Positions 54,386 to 63,177 of a DNA stretch of 64,000 nucleotides are shown here, in pieces. How positions within the stretch are numbered: position 1 is the stretch's first letter; every line of letters starts with the position of its first letter. Position numbers and translations under genes: made by a program. Source of the stretch: Draconibacterium mangrovi_A (GTDB lineage Bacteria; Bacteroidota; Bacteroidia; Bacteroidales; Prolixibacteraceae); assembly GCF_037646455.1 (NCBI RefSeq), contig NZ_JBBIXN010000006.1:62001-126000 (forward strand), in the 5' to 3' direction. The notes beneath the pieces are model-generated. The model saw only the letters and a program-made list of their open reading frames with translations. It searched no databases and had not been told where the DNA came from.

Positions 54386-57300
54386 TTACTTCTTTTGTAT
54401 CCAGACAATTAGATTTTTATTTTCAGGCAAGTTTACTTCAGCCTTGCTACCGCCTTTCAATTCCAGTTTTTCATTCGATAATTTACCTGTTTCAGGTTGA
54501 ATAAACTGAACTGAATACTCCCCCTTATATTCGCTGAGGTCAAGCTCAACCTGGTTTGAATTTTGAACGTAAAGAATCATTCCATTTCCTTCATCTCTCA
54601 AACCAAATGTCTTGTCATTACCTGTATCAAAAGGAAGCATATTGCATGCAGCTTTCATCAAGCCAGCATCAGTTTCTGCCGGGATAACCGGCATTGATCC
54701 ACCCCCCATAAAAATAGCCCAGCCGAAACTTGGGTATCTTCCTTCAGAATAGATCACCGCTTTTTCGGGGAATTTCGTCCGATACTCGGAAACAGCCCTG
54801 TATACACTTGCAAACGAACGTTTCCCAGGTTTTACTTTACGGGCATGCTGACGAGGTGCCAGATTCACACCCCCCGGAGGTGCATACTCTGTGCCATCAG
54901 GACGATATGCCCAGTAACGAATATCGATGATGTCGATAACTTTTGAGCGAACCGGATCGGCTAAAATCGCATCCTGAACGTCTTTGGTGCAACTGAGTGC
55001 CACCAGCGCATCTTCACCGGTCTCTTCCTGCCATTCCGCAATCACATCAAGCCAGAATTCCATAAAATGCAAAGGCCCTGTATATTCTGCGCTTATGCTC
55101 TGAATTACATTCGACTGTCCTCTAAAATTGTCGAGGCACTGACGAATGTACTGCTTGTGCAATTCGCGGCGCACCGGGTGATTTATATCGTAAAACTGTT
55201 CGGCCAGGTAAATGCGTTTGTCGCCCGCATAAGGCGGTGGTTCCGGGAAACCGGTGTTATTGATATTGTTCGCCGGACGCCAGGGTGAATCGGCCCAGTG
55301 TGCACCGGCTTCTAAAATATTGTGCTGAAAATAGTTCTGATGAAATAACAGTTTCCCATTCCGGCCCGCCAGCTCAGCAAACTGCCTTAAGCGATCCCAA
55401 TAAAACGGATCCGGTTTAGTAAGATCGTATTTGCTCAGCCGGTCCCAGGCTTCACCTTGTCCGCTGCGCGAAAATGGCTGTTCATAAAAAGGGGCCCAAA
55501 CTTCTCCATCGAGGCGTTTTACCCGCTCATGATCATCGCGGCGACGATCGTACCACAAACCATAATTGTGGTGCATCATAAGCACATTGTTGGCTACCAT
55601 TCCATCAACCACCTGCTGCAAATCGTCTGTATAACCACGTCCTACCCTACCCGGAACAAACCGAGTGATCGCAGGTTGTGCTTTTTTTGCCTCAAAGGGA
55701 CGAGGATCACCGCGCCACCAGGGAACATTCATTCTACGGCCGGAAAGAACTTTTTCATCAAAAGTTAACCACCCGTTTTGCATGGTTACTTCTGTGGTTT
55801 TAGGTGCATTGGCAATGTCTTCACCTACCAATTCCTTTGCAAAAACTGCTCCGGCATGTTCCAAGGAAATTGGATTTCTGCTTGCTGCATCAGCAATATA
55901 ATCTTTTAGTTGAACAGGTGGATTTAGTGATTGAGCAGTAAACTTTGCAGCCTGTTCAATCGTTGGGCTTGATGTAGATTCCCCTTCAAAAGGCAGAACT
56001 TCTTTTCGAAAATCTTTAATGTCTTTATTCTGTCTCTCGGCCAATTGGGCGAAGAACAAACTTCGCGGACTTATGTGGCTGTTGGCCTCGTACCAGAGGC
56101 CGTCCCCCGCAAATTGTCCCCATGCACCGTAGGCCCAGTTTTGAGTTGTGGGCGGTGCAAAGCATTCGATACGAGCTGCCGAGCATTGCCAAAGCATAGA
56201 ACCTCCGGCATTCCATCCGGCGCCCTGGCCGTCCTGTCCGCGGTTTTTAAACCCAAGAGCCTGACCGTCGATGCTAACTATATCGTATAAAGTACCTGAA
56301 GCCCAACTATCAATACCACCGCTAAAATCGTGGGGATTCTTAGCTTCGCATTGTACAAAAGCATTGGGTCCGGCTGCCATAAAACCCGTGGCAAAGTCGT
56401 GTCGTCCGTTCTCGGCGTAGCACCTCAGAAAAAGCGTTTGCTGCCCCATCGTATAAAATGTGTTTCGGCGCTGACCGGCAATTTCAGAAACCGGTTCGCT
56501 TGAAATACAATCCTCAACCGTTATTTTACTTGCTGTTTCGTAAAGTGCCACAGCTGAACCTGCAAAATGCTTAAACTGAACTTGTCGCACCCAGGCATCC
56601 TGTAAATTCTCCATGGTAATGGCAAACCAGCAATGGTTTTCGTCTTTTATATTTTCAGGATTGAATTCCGATTCGAGTGTCAGATTCTCAATTCCGATAT
56701 TAGTAATTCTTCCAGACCACGAAAATGTGTGTACCACTCCTCCACCAAATCTCTCGTCGATAGCAGTAGTCAGCGGCGCATCAACCGTAAGCATATTGTT
56801 TTGAACTCCGGTAATAGTGCGTTCCCAGCGAAGTATCCGCTCGCCGGGTTTCCAACCAAGCCAACTGGTTTCTCCACCATATTCATTCATTCCGAGCTCG
56901 TCGATCCATTCCTGGGTACAGGGCCGTTCAATAATTACTTTCATCCCTTTTGTAAATGCAGAAGCATCTTCCACGGGAATCTGATTGGCTCCCACAGGTA
57001 TGTAAGCAGCAGCGATTGCGGTAGAATTTTCAAATTGAATATCTGATTTACCGTAAACACGAAAAAGTGTCGATCTGTCGGTACCGGTAGCTCTGACAAT
57101 TGTTTTATTCCCACTGCCCCGAATAACAACTCCCGAAGCTGAGAGGGTAAATCTACCGGAAACGTCAAAAACGCCTTCTTCCAAAAGAACAGCACCACGA
57201 AATCTGTTTTCGTCCATCGGTAAAGCAGAAACATAGTTGATGGCATTCTGGATATCGGCAGTAGCATCGCCTGTTGTTGAAGAAACTACGACTTTTACCG

Positions 57301-57532
57301 GAACCGTTGAAATGGCTTCGTTTGATGCTTTGTAACCGCACCATGAATAATCGGGGATGGAATTGCCCAAACTATCGCTTGTATAATTTAGTTGTCCATC
57401 GCCCCAACGAAGCGATGGCAGCTCTGGTTTTTGTGCAAACGACAAAAAGGAAATGAGCATAAAAAAAGCAAGCAACACAGTAAAACTGTGTTGCCTCTTG
57501 AACTCTGTATTTGATCCTATTAGCGGTATCAC
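54386..57532 (-). CDS. Beta-helix/TIM-barrel-like fusion protein
   Basis: The frame is open to 57562 (1058 residues), but a GTG at 57532 makes a 4-base GTGA overlap with the previous gene's TGA and shortens the leader before the hydrophobic core (FTVLLAFFMLISFLSFAQ). The N-terminal half (about 60-480) is a pectate-lyase-like parallel beta-helix (TADIQNAINYVSAL, GVVIRGSGNKTIVRA, ITVEDCISSEPVSE). The second half (about 620-960) resembles a (beta/alpha)8 glycosidase (LLFHQNYFQHNIL, SAEYTGPLHF, IYSEGRYPSFG), with acidic residues in the last two motifs as candidate catalysts. A short beta domain ends it. I know the two-part layout as a domain of unknown function in this phylum. It is probably a lyase or glycosidase on pectin. 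Confidence 0.75.
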   Translation of the reverse strand: MIPLIGSNTEFKRQHSFTVLLAFFMLISFLSFAQKPELPSLRWGDGQLNYTSDSLGNSIPDYSWCGYKASNEAISTVPVKVVVSSTTGDATADIQNAINYVSALPMDENRFRGAVLLEEGVFDVSGRFTLSASGVVIRGSGNKTIVRATGTDRSTLFRVYGKSDIQFENSTAIAAAYIPVGANQIPVEDASAFTKGMKVIIERPCTQEWIDELGMNEYGGETSWLGWKPGERILRWERTITGVQNNMLTVDAPLTTAIDERFGGGVVHTFSWSGRITNIGIENLTLESEFNPENIKDENHCWFAITMENLQDAWVRQVQFKHFAGSAVALYETASKITVEDCISSEPVSEIAGQRRNTFYTMGQQTLFLRCYAENGRHDFATGFMAAGPNAFVQCEAKNPHDFSGGIDSWASGTLYDIVSIDGQALGFKNRGQDGQGAGWNAGGSMLWQCSAARIECFAPPTTQNWAYGAWGQFAGDGLWYEANSHISPRSLFFAQLAERQNKDIKDFRKEVLPFEGESTSSPTIEQAAKFTAQSLNPPVQLKDYIADAASRNPISLEHAGAVFAKELVGEDIANAPKTTEVTMQNGWLTFDEKVLSGRRMNVPWWRGDPRPFEAKKAQPAITRFVPGRVGRGYTDDLQQVVDGMVANNVLMMHHNYGLWYDRRRDDHERVKRLDGEVWAPFYEQPFSRSGQGEAWDRLSKYDLTKPDPFYWDRLRQFAELAGRNGKLLFHQNYFQHNILEAGAHWADSPWRPANNINNTGFPEPPPYAGDKRIYLAEQFYDINHPVRRELHKQYIRQCLDNFRGQSNVIQSISAEYTGPLHFMEFWLDVIAEWQEETGEDALVALSCTKDVQDAILADPVRSKVIDIIDIRYWAYRPDGTEYAPPGGVNLAPRQHARKVKPGKRSFASVYRAVSEYRTKFPEKAVIYSEGRYPSFGWAIFMGGGSMPVIPAETDAGLMKAACNMLPFDTGNDKTFGLRDEGNGMILYVQNSNQVELDLSEYKGEYSVQFIQPETGKLSNEKLELKGGSKAEVNLPENKNLIVWIQKK

Positions 57533-58194
57533 TTTTTCTCTTCTTTCAATCGTTCTTCCCATGCTTTTCGTTCGGCCTGCAAATCGTAACCTCTTGCTGA
57601 AAGGTAATTGTTAATTCGCCCTTTGTATTTTCCGAACCAACCATGTTTTTCACGCGACGAACCACCATCGATGGCATGCTCTCTCGCTTCCACCAGCCAA
57701 ACATATATTTGGTCTTTTTCTTCCTCCGTTAAGCTGGGGATCATATCCTGCATGGCTCCGTATGTCACATTCAGCACGTTGTAGGTTAATCCATCTTTCA
57801 CCTGGTCGATCTTTTCCTCAGGAATTATTTGTTTTAACTGAGCTAAAAATGCAAAATGGTGGTCTCTTGTTTTCAGTTCCTGCTCGGCTTTACGGAGATC
57901 GATCTTTGCATCACGTAATTCTTTGTTGTCGGCATATTCTTCACGGATCTTCCCTACATCAGCATTCCGTGCTTCTTCTGCATCGTTCAAAAAACGGTAG
58001 TGTTCAACAATAATGTCGCGAACCTGAAACTTGATCGCATTATCCTCAAATTCCATTCCATCAACAATCTTATCGGCTCTACCAGTTATTACTCTGGTAT
58101 ATTCGTCATCGGCGGTTTCCTGGGCTTTTGCCTGAAAACCCGCAAGCAGGAGTAGAACTCCACTCAATATTATTATCAGTCTTCGCTTTATCAT
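57529..58194 (-). CDS. Exported DUF3826 protein (upstream copy)
   Basis: This 221-residue exported protein (signal ending FQAKAQ) has helical, highly charged repeats and the DUF3826 tail: MQDMIPSLTEEEKDQIYVWLVEAREHAIDGG and WFGKYKGRINNYLSARGYD. It shares this pattern with the protein at 48034-48681 and is its paralogue, with low identity elsewhere. Its gene starts 1 base after a PL1 stop and its TGA overlaps the start of the beta-helix fusion gene. It is confidently coding; the function is unknown. Confidence 0.85.
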   Translation of the reverse strand: MIKRRLIIILSGVLLLLAGFQAKAQETADDEYTRVITGRADKIVDGMEFEDNAIKFQVRDIIVEHYRFLNDAEEARNADVGKIREEYADNKELRDAKIDLRKAEQELKTRDHHFAFLAQLKQIIPEEKIDQVKDGLTYNVLNVTYGAMQDMIPSLTEEEKDQIYVWLVEAREHAIDGGSSREKHGWFGKYKGRINNYLSARGYDLQAERKAWEERLKEEKK

Positions 58195-58195
58195 C

Positions 58196-59893
58196 CTATC
58201 TTACTCCTCCTTTTTTTGCCAAAGTATCGTGATTGTTTTCAAGGTCGGTCCAATCCACTTTTTTGGTCGGATCAATGCCATTTATGTATTTTTCGATGTT
58301 GGTGTAACCATCGTCATTACAATCTTCAACGGCATCGGAAGGATCGTTCGGATCAAGACCGAGTTTGGTATATTTTTTCTCCCATTCATCGGGCATACCA
58401 TCATTATCCGAATCAGAATAAGGTGTTCCTTCATATTCGGGATAACCTCCCACCTGACGAATATCGGTTATGATTCCTTTCTTCCAGGAATCTCTTCCCA
58501 GGCGGCGGTGTTCAAACTGATATAGCGAGTCAACTTCGGTGTAATCATCAAAATTAATTTCATTGGTTTTTACCTGACGAAGAATTCGCTTATCAACCGG
58601 ATCACGCTTAGGCAGGTTTGCACCAGCGTTTTCAACTACAAAATCATAAGCCTCGTTTGCATCCATAAGGTGTACATAAGGCATTTTGAACGGTTTGTTC
58701 GATTTTAATTGCGGCAGGAATTCTCCGGCACCGTCCATGTTTTCAATCTGAATTCCCTTCCAGTTGTTATTTGTGATTTCGGGATAACCTTCCATGATAT
58801 TTCCTTCGACCCAAACCTTACCGTAAATTTTTGTTCCACCCAGTGTATAACGCGATTCGGGCTTAACAAAACGGTGACCTACCGGTTGATCTTTGGGTGT
58901 TACCGGACCCGGTTTGTAGTAGTTATTAATCAACTGGTACCTGGTACTGTAATCTCCTCCGTCCATTGTGCGGTGATACCAGTTGTTCACTACATTATTC
59001 ACGAAATTGAAGGTACCGTTCATCCCCACCGACGGGTTACGTCCGGTATTATTGGTCCAAAGGTTGCGGACAAACATAGAATTCTGGCCCCCAAGCGTAC
59101 TTCCAAAGGCATGATTATAGGTATCGAGTCCTTCAGAAAAAATGGAGTTCTGGATGGTAATATTTACGGTTGAAAGTTTATGCCGTGTTGCTTTCGGATT
59201 ATTAGGAGCATCGGTAAACATGTGTCGATACAGGGTCATGTTTTCATCCAGTCCCCAGGAAGCTGAAATGTGATCGAGAATAATATTTCCTACCGGATTT
59301 CCACCAATCGCATCATCACGACGTCCTACCCATGTTGCGCCTCTACGGAAACGCATATGACGTATAACCACATCGTGCGTATTGATCAGGAATGATTCGC
59401 CTGCCATACACACACCATCTCCTGGTGCAGTTTGCCCGGCAATTGTTATGAACGGAGCATTGATATTAATCGGACGTTCGAGGTGAATAACACCAGCAAC
59501 GTTAAATACGACAATACGAGCTCCACCGGCATCGCAAGCTTCACGCAAAGTACCGGGGCCGCTGTCAGCCAAACTGGTTACAACAAATACTTTTCCACCA
59601 CGGCCACCGAAGGAATACATACCACCGCCTTCAGCTCCCGGAAATGCCGGAATATCAGCCTGAGGCAAATCATCGGCACGCTGTGCCCACTGGTTGTATG
59701 CTTTATTGTTCTGCATGTCGTTATAAATCGTTGGCCATGCTTTCTCCCACGCTTCTGCATCCTGTTTATCCCAAACCCTGTTCAGCGAATCAACTTTTGG
59801 CTGCACTTCAGCCATATCAGGATACTGTGCAATTGATATTTTACTCACAAAACTTACAATAGTAATGATCACTAATAATCTTAAAATCTTCAT
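58196..59893 (-). CDS. Pectate lyase-type polysaccharide lyase (PL1-like), first copy
   Basis: This 565-residue exported protein has a signal ending ISIAQ, a helical linker (about 25-80) and a pectate-lyase beta-helix from DIPAFPGAEGGGMYSFGGRGG. TIAGQTAPGDGVCMAG, VVIRHMRFRRGATW and NIILDHISASWGLDEN follow. A calcium-binding-type tail (about 505-550, DSDNDGMPDEWE, LDPNDPSDAVEDCNDDGYTN) resembles thrombospondin type 3 repeats. It cleaves galacturonan by elimination with Ca2+. No type IX sorting domain is visible, so it probably stays in the periplasm. Its sister at 61355 does have one, suggesting outside and inside roles. Confidence 0.85.
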   Translation of the reverse strand: MKILRLLVIITIVSFVSKISIAQYPDMAEVQPKVDSLNRVWDKQDAEAWEKAWPTIYNDMQNNKAYNQWAQRADDLPQADIPAFPGAEGGGMYSFGGRGGKVFVVTSLADSGPGTLREACDAGGARIVVFNVAGVIHLERPININAPFITIAGQTAPGDGVCMAGESFLINTHDVVIRHMRFRRGATWVGRRDDAIGGNPVGNIILDHISASWGLDENMTLYRHMFTDAPNNPKATRHKLSTVNITIQNSIFSEGLDTYNHAFGSTLGGQNSMFVRNLWTNNTGRNPSVGMNGTFNFVNNVVNNWYHRTMDGGDYSTRYQLINNYYKPGPVTPKDQPVGHRFVKPESRYTLGGTKIYGKVWVEGNIMEGYPEITNNNWKGIQIENMDGAGEFLPQLKSNKPFKMPYVHLMDANEAYDFVVENAGANLPKRDPVDKRILRQVKTNEINFDDYTEVDSLYQFEHRRLGRDSWKKGIITDIRQVGGYPEYEGTPYSDSDNDGMPDEWEKKYTKLGLDPNDPSDAVEDCNDDGYTNIEKYINGIDPTKKVDWTDLENNHDTLAKKGGVR

Positions 59894-59903
59894 AACAAAT
59901 CCT

Positions 59904-61352
59904 CTATTTCAATATTTTTCTTATTTCTAAATCACCTAATTTATTTGAGGACTTAACGATATAAACACCAGAACGCTCGTTGCTTATATCCACTTCATCC
60001 CCTACTCCTGTGCGAATCAAAGAGCCGGAAACATTGTAAATCCTGAATGTAACAGGTTCTTCGAATTTAATAATGCCTTTACTATAAGTTCGAATCAAAT
60101 TTGCATTTTGAGCAGGAACTATTACGCCGGTTTCAACAGACTTTTTCCCTGTGCTAAGGGCTCCGTTTTTAGTAACTGATTTTACCTTGAAGTTGCTGAT
60201 TTCGCCATTTACGGCTTCATTAGTGTACGACTCAAGGTCTGCAAAACCCAATACCACATCGTCTTTCAGAATAACATACCCAATGGCACCATCCACTGCG
60301 TCCCAGGTTAATGTATTTCCATTCAAACTAAGTCCGTATGGATCTGACAAGTTATCCGTCAATCTTGTGGGATCCCAGTGTTCGCCAAACGTTTTGCGAA
60401 AAAAGAAATCGAGCTTGTACAGATTGGCAACTATTGCAGAATCGAGTTGTGAACTCCAGTCTACACGTTGAGAGACATCGACAAGTGAACCACCAGGAGT
60501 AATATTCTGGTACTCGGCAAAAACAGAGCTTAAATGGTTGTCGTCGTTCCAGGTAGACCAACCCTCCGATTTAATGTGATCGCCCAACGTACACTGGATA
60601 TATACCGACGAAGAATTGGGTTGCCAGGGACGGCCAAGATAATAGCTATTGTCCGGCACATCGGCATCTGCAGTTACATCGCAATAACGAAAAAGCAAAC
60701 CATGCAAAAAGATATTTCCGGCAATGTTGGTTGTTAATTTGGTGTCGGCGGGAGCTGTGATGTAGCTACCTCCTTTTACACAATTAATTCTACAACTGTC
60801 GAAAACAGTAGTGGCATCGCCATAGATAAAATCCGTTGCTCCTTCAACATAACAATTCAGGTTGTACTGCCTGCGTTTGTGGGCATAATAGGTATCCTGA
60901 AAACCGAGGAAACGGCAATTTTTAAAAACCATGGTATCGCCGGTAGTTCGGATGGCAATCGCCTGTCCAACATTTCCCGATGTATTTTCAACAGTAATAT
61001 TCTCGGCGTAAAAACCGGCTGCATCGGCATGCAAGGTATAGGTGTCGGCCGGCGAAGTTCCTTTCTGCGGATTATCATCGTAAGTCAGAATTACACCATC
61101 AGCACTTTGTCCGATCAAACTAACGTTCATTTTCGATGCAGGAAGCAGGACTTTTTCGTAGTATGTTCCGTTTTTAACGAATATTAGTGTGCGCTCACTG
61201 CTGTTATCAGGTGCCGAATTTATAGCCTTCTGAATATTATTATAATCACCGGTTCCGTGTGCATCAACCACCAGATCGAACACCTGGCCCCATCCTGCAT
61301 TAACGAAAAGCACAAGCAATAACAGCAGCAAGTATTTACCGGATAATTTCAT
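59904..61352 (-). CDS. Pectinesterase (CE8) with type IX sorting domain
   Basis: This 482-residue protein has a signal ending GWGQ and the CE8 beta-helix (about 24-325). Catalytic residues are Q130 in GQAIAIR, D153 in GFQDTYYAH, D174 in GATDFIYG and R241 in YLGRPW. A linker and a C-terminal type IX secretion domain follow (VTFRIYNVSGSLIRTG to EIRKILK). It removes methyl esters from homogalacturonan, exposing it to pectate lyase. The sorting domain predicts secretion to the cell surface or medium. Its gene starts 2 bases from the PL1 gene at 61355, whose product has the same sorting signal, so the pair works outside the cell. Confidence 0.94.
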   Translation of the reverse strand: MKLSGKYLLLLLLVLFVNAGWGQVFDLVVDAHGTGDYNNIQKAINSAPDNSSERTLIFVKNGTYYEKVLLPASKMNVSLIGQSADGVILTYDDNPQKGTSPADTYTLHADAAGFYAENITVENTSGNVGQAIAIRTTGDTMVFKNCRFLGFQDTYYAHKRRQYNLNCYVEGATDFIYGDATTVFDSCRINCVKGGSYITAPADTKLTTNIAGNIFLHGLLFRYCDVTADADVPDNSYYLGRPWQPNSSSVYIQCTLGDHIKSEGWSTWNDDNHLSSVFAEYQNITPGGSLVDVSQRVDWSSQLDSAIVANLYKLDFFFRKTFGEHWDPTRLTDNLSDPYGLSLNGNTLTWDAVDGAIGYVILKDDVVLGFADLESYTNEAVNGEISNFKVKSVTKNGALSTGKKSVETGVIVPAQNANLIRTYSKGIIKFEEPVTFRIYNVSGSLIRTGVGDEVDISNERSGVYIVKSSNKLGDLEIRKILK

Positions 61353-61354
61353 AG

Positions 61355-63148
61355 TTATTTTTTGAAGACTTTTTGGCTGTATGTTCTTTTTATACCAATA
61401 GCCTGAAGCATATAAATGCCGTTTGGCAAAGTTTGAATTGAAAGCGAAGTCACTCCCTCTTTATTCTCGCTTGATATTAATTTCCTTCCGTTCAGATCGA
61501 ACAATGAAACCTGTGCCAGTTTATCGGCCGTTTGGAAATAGAGCGTATGATCAGCCGGATTCGGGTAAATTCTAAAATGTGAGTCCGACCTGATGTCATC
61601 AACAGCAACGGTAAGCGTAAGACCATTCAGGTAATTTTCAAGATTACTGTATCCATTTTCAGCAATTAATCTTCCGTCGGTAATGTCATTCGGATCGAGT
61701 CCGTTATCCATCTCCCACTCATCAGGTATTCCATCGTGATCGGCATCAACAGGCGCTTCGGTTGATTTCGTGTACACATCCCAAGCTGTAACCGAGTCCT
61801 GTTTGTCTTCGGGAACCAGGTTCTGCTGTGTATCGATAATCCCTGATTCAACTCCTTTTTTTGGAGTCACCTGATCATCATCTGAAATATGCTCATACCG
61901 GACAATTTCTATCATTCCTTGTGCTTCGGTAATAATACGTCGATCGATTGTATCGCGTTTGGGCAAGGTTGCTCCTGCTTCGGCCAAAACATCTGATAAT
62001 GCCTCTTCAGCAGATTGTGTATATGCATCGTAATCCTCGAGTGCACCATCACTTTTCACAAATTCTTCTTCGCTACGAATATTTTCTTTGCCACCCGGAA
62101 TATTACCACCGTCAACACCCAACCAGTTATCGTTGGTCATAGCTTCGTAGCCTTCCATAACATTTCCGTTGAAATACCACTGGCCGTAACCATCAACCTG
62201 CACTCCGCTTCGGTTATACGACGGCCGTGCAAAAATTACGTTTGAAGAAGTAGCCGGTCCGGGAATAAAATAGTTATTCACCACGTTGGTGTGGCAAAAT
62301 CCATTCCCGTCGGTTCCTTCAAATTCGCCACCATAAAAAGCTCCGGTGCTACTCCAGTTGTAGTTTACGTTGTTGCGGTAATCCACCAAGGCATTGATGT
62401 CGTTTTTGTTCGATCCGTTAATGCGAGGCATCCTTGAATTGTGGTGTGCCAGCAAATTATGATGGTAGCTGGCATATTGTCCTCCCCATTGTGTGGCATA
62501 ACCACGCTCTCCTTTTTTATGTATTGAATTGAACAACGATTCGCTGATTATACACCACTGAACCGTAGTGTTGGAATTACTCGAAAAGTGCGTGGTTTCT
62601 TCAATCGCCCAACTCATTGAACAGTGGTCGATGATAAAATTACTGCCATTTTCTATGCGGAAGGCAGATGTTTCTTCACCCAGTTCATCGCCCGGACGAA
62701 ATCGAATGTACCTTACAATAACATTGTTCGATCCCGAAAAATTAACGGTTGCACCGCGGATACAAATACCGTTTCCGGGTGCGGTCTGACCGGCAATGGT
62801 CATTCTGTCGCGTTGAACACGCAATTCACCTATCAGGTTTATAACGCCACCGACTCGAAACACAATGGTTAGCGGCAATTTAACAGTGTATTCAATTCCT
62901 AATATCGGATCGATTCGTTTTTCGGTAGCCTGTGAAAATGCCCAGCGCAAACTGCCTTCGGGCGGATTTTCGAGATCGTCCTCCAGGTTGGTTACTTCAA
63001 CCACTCGTCCGGTTTCTCCGTTACCACGTCCACCGCTTGCAAAACGCCCATATCCTTCAGCTCCGGGAAATGCCAGTTGTTGTCCGCTGGTAAACAATGC
63101 AACAGACACTCCAAAAATTGCAAATAAAATTTTGCTTAATCGAATCAT
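61355..63148 (-). CDS. Pectate lyase (PL1-like) with type IX sorting domain
   Basis: This 597-residue protein has a signal ending TSGQ and a PL1-type beta-helix from QLAFPGAEGYGRFASGGRGG. TIAGQTAPGNGICIRG, VIVRYIRFRPGDE and FIIDHCSMSWAIEETTHF follow. A calcium-binding-type segment (DADHDGIPDEWEMDNGLDPND, about 470-490) precedes a type IX C-terminal domain (FRIYPNPADHTLYFQ to SQKVFKK). It splits de-esterified homogalacturonan outside the cell. It shares GQTAPG and PDEWE-type motifs with the PL1 at 58196. Position after SusD and before CE8 fits initial attack. Confidence 0.92.
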   Translation of the reverse strand: MIRLSKILFAIFGVSVALFTSGQQLAFPGAEGYGRFASGGRGNGETGRVVEVTNLEDDLENPPEGSLRWAFSQATEKRIDPILGIEYTVKLPLTIVFRVGGVINLIGELRVQRDRMTIAGQTAPGNGICIRGATVNFSGSNNVIVRYIRFRPGDELGEETSAFRIENGSNFIIDHCSMSWAIEETTHFSSNSNTTVQWCIISESLFNSIHKKGERGYATQWGGQYASYHHNLLAHHNSRMPRINGSNKNDINALVDYRNNVNYNWSSTGAFYGGEFEGTDGNGFCHTNVVNNYFIPGPATSSNVIFARPSYNRSGVQVDGYGQWYFNGNVMEGYEAMTNDNWLGVDGGNIPGGKENIRSEEEFVKSDGALEDYDAYTQSAEEALSDVLAEAGATLPKRDTIDRRIITEAQGMIEIVRYEHISDDDQVTPKKGVESGIIDTQQNLVPEDKQDSVTAWDVYTKSTEAPVDADHDGIPDEWEMDNGLDPNDITDGRLIAENGYSNLENYLNGLTLTVAVDDIRSDSHFRIYPNPADHTLYFQTADKLAQVSLFDLNGRKLISSENKEGVTSLSIQTLPNGIYMLQAIGIKRTYSQKVFKK

Positions 63149-63177
63149 AGCTAATTTGTTCTTCTATTATTCCTGTT

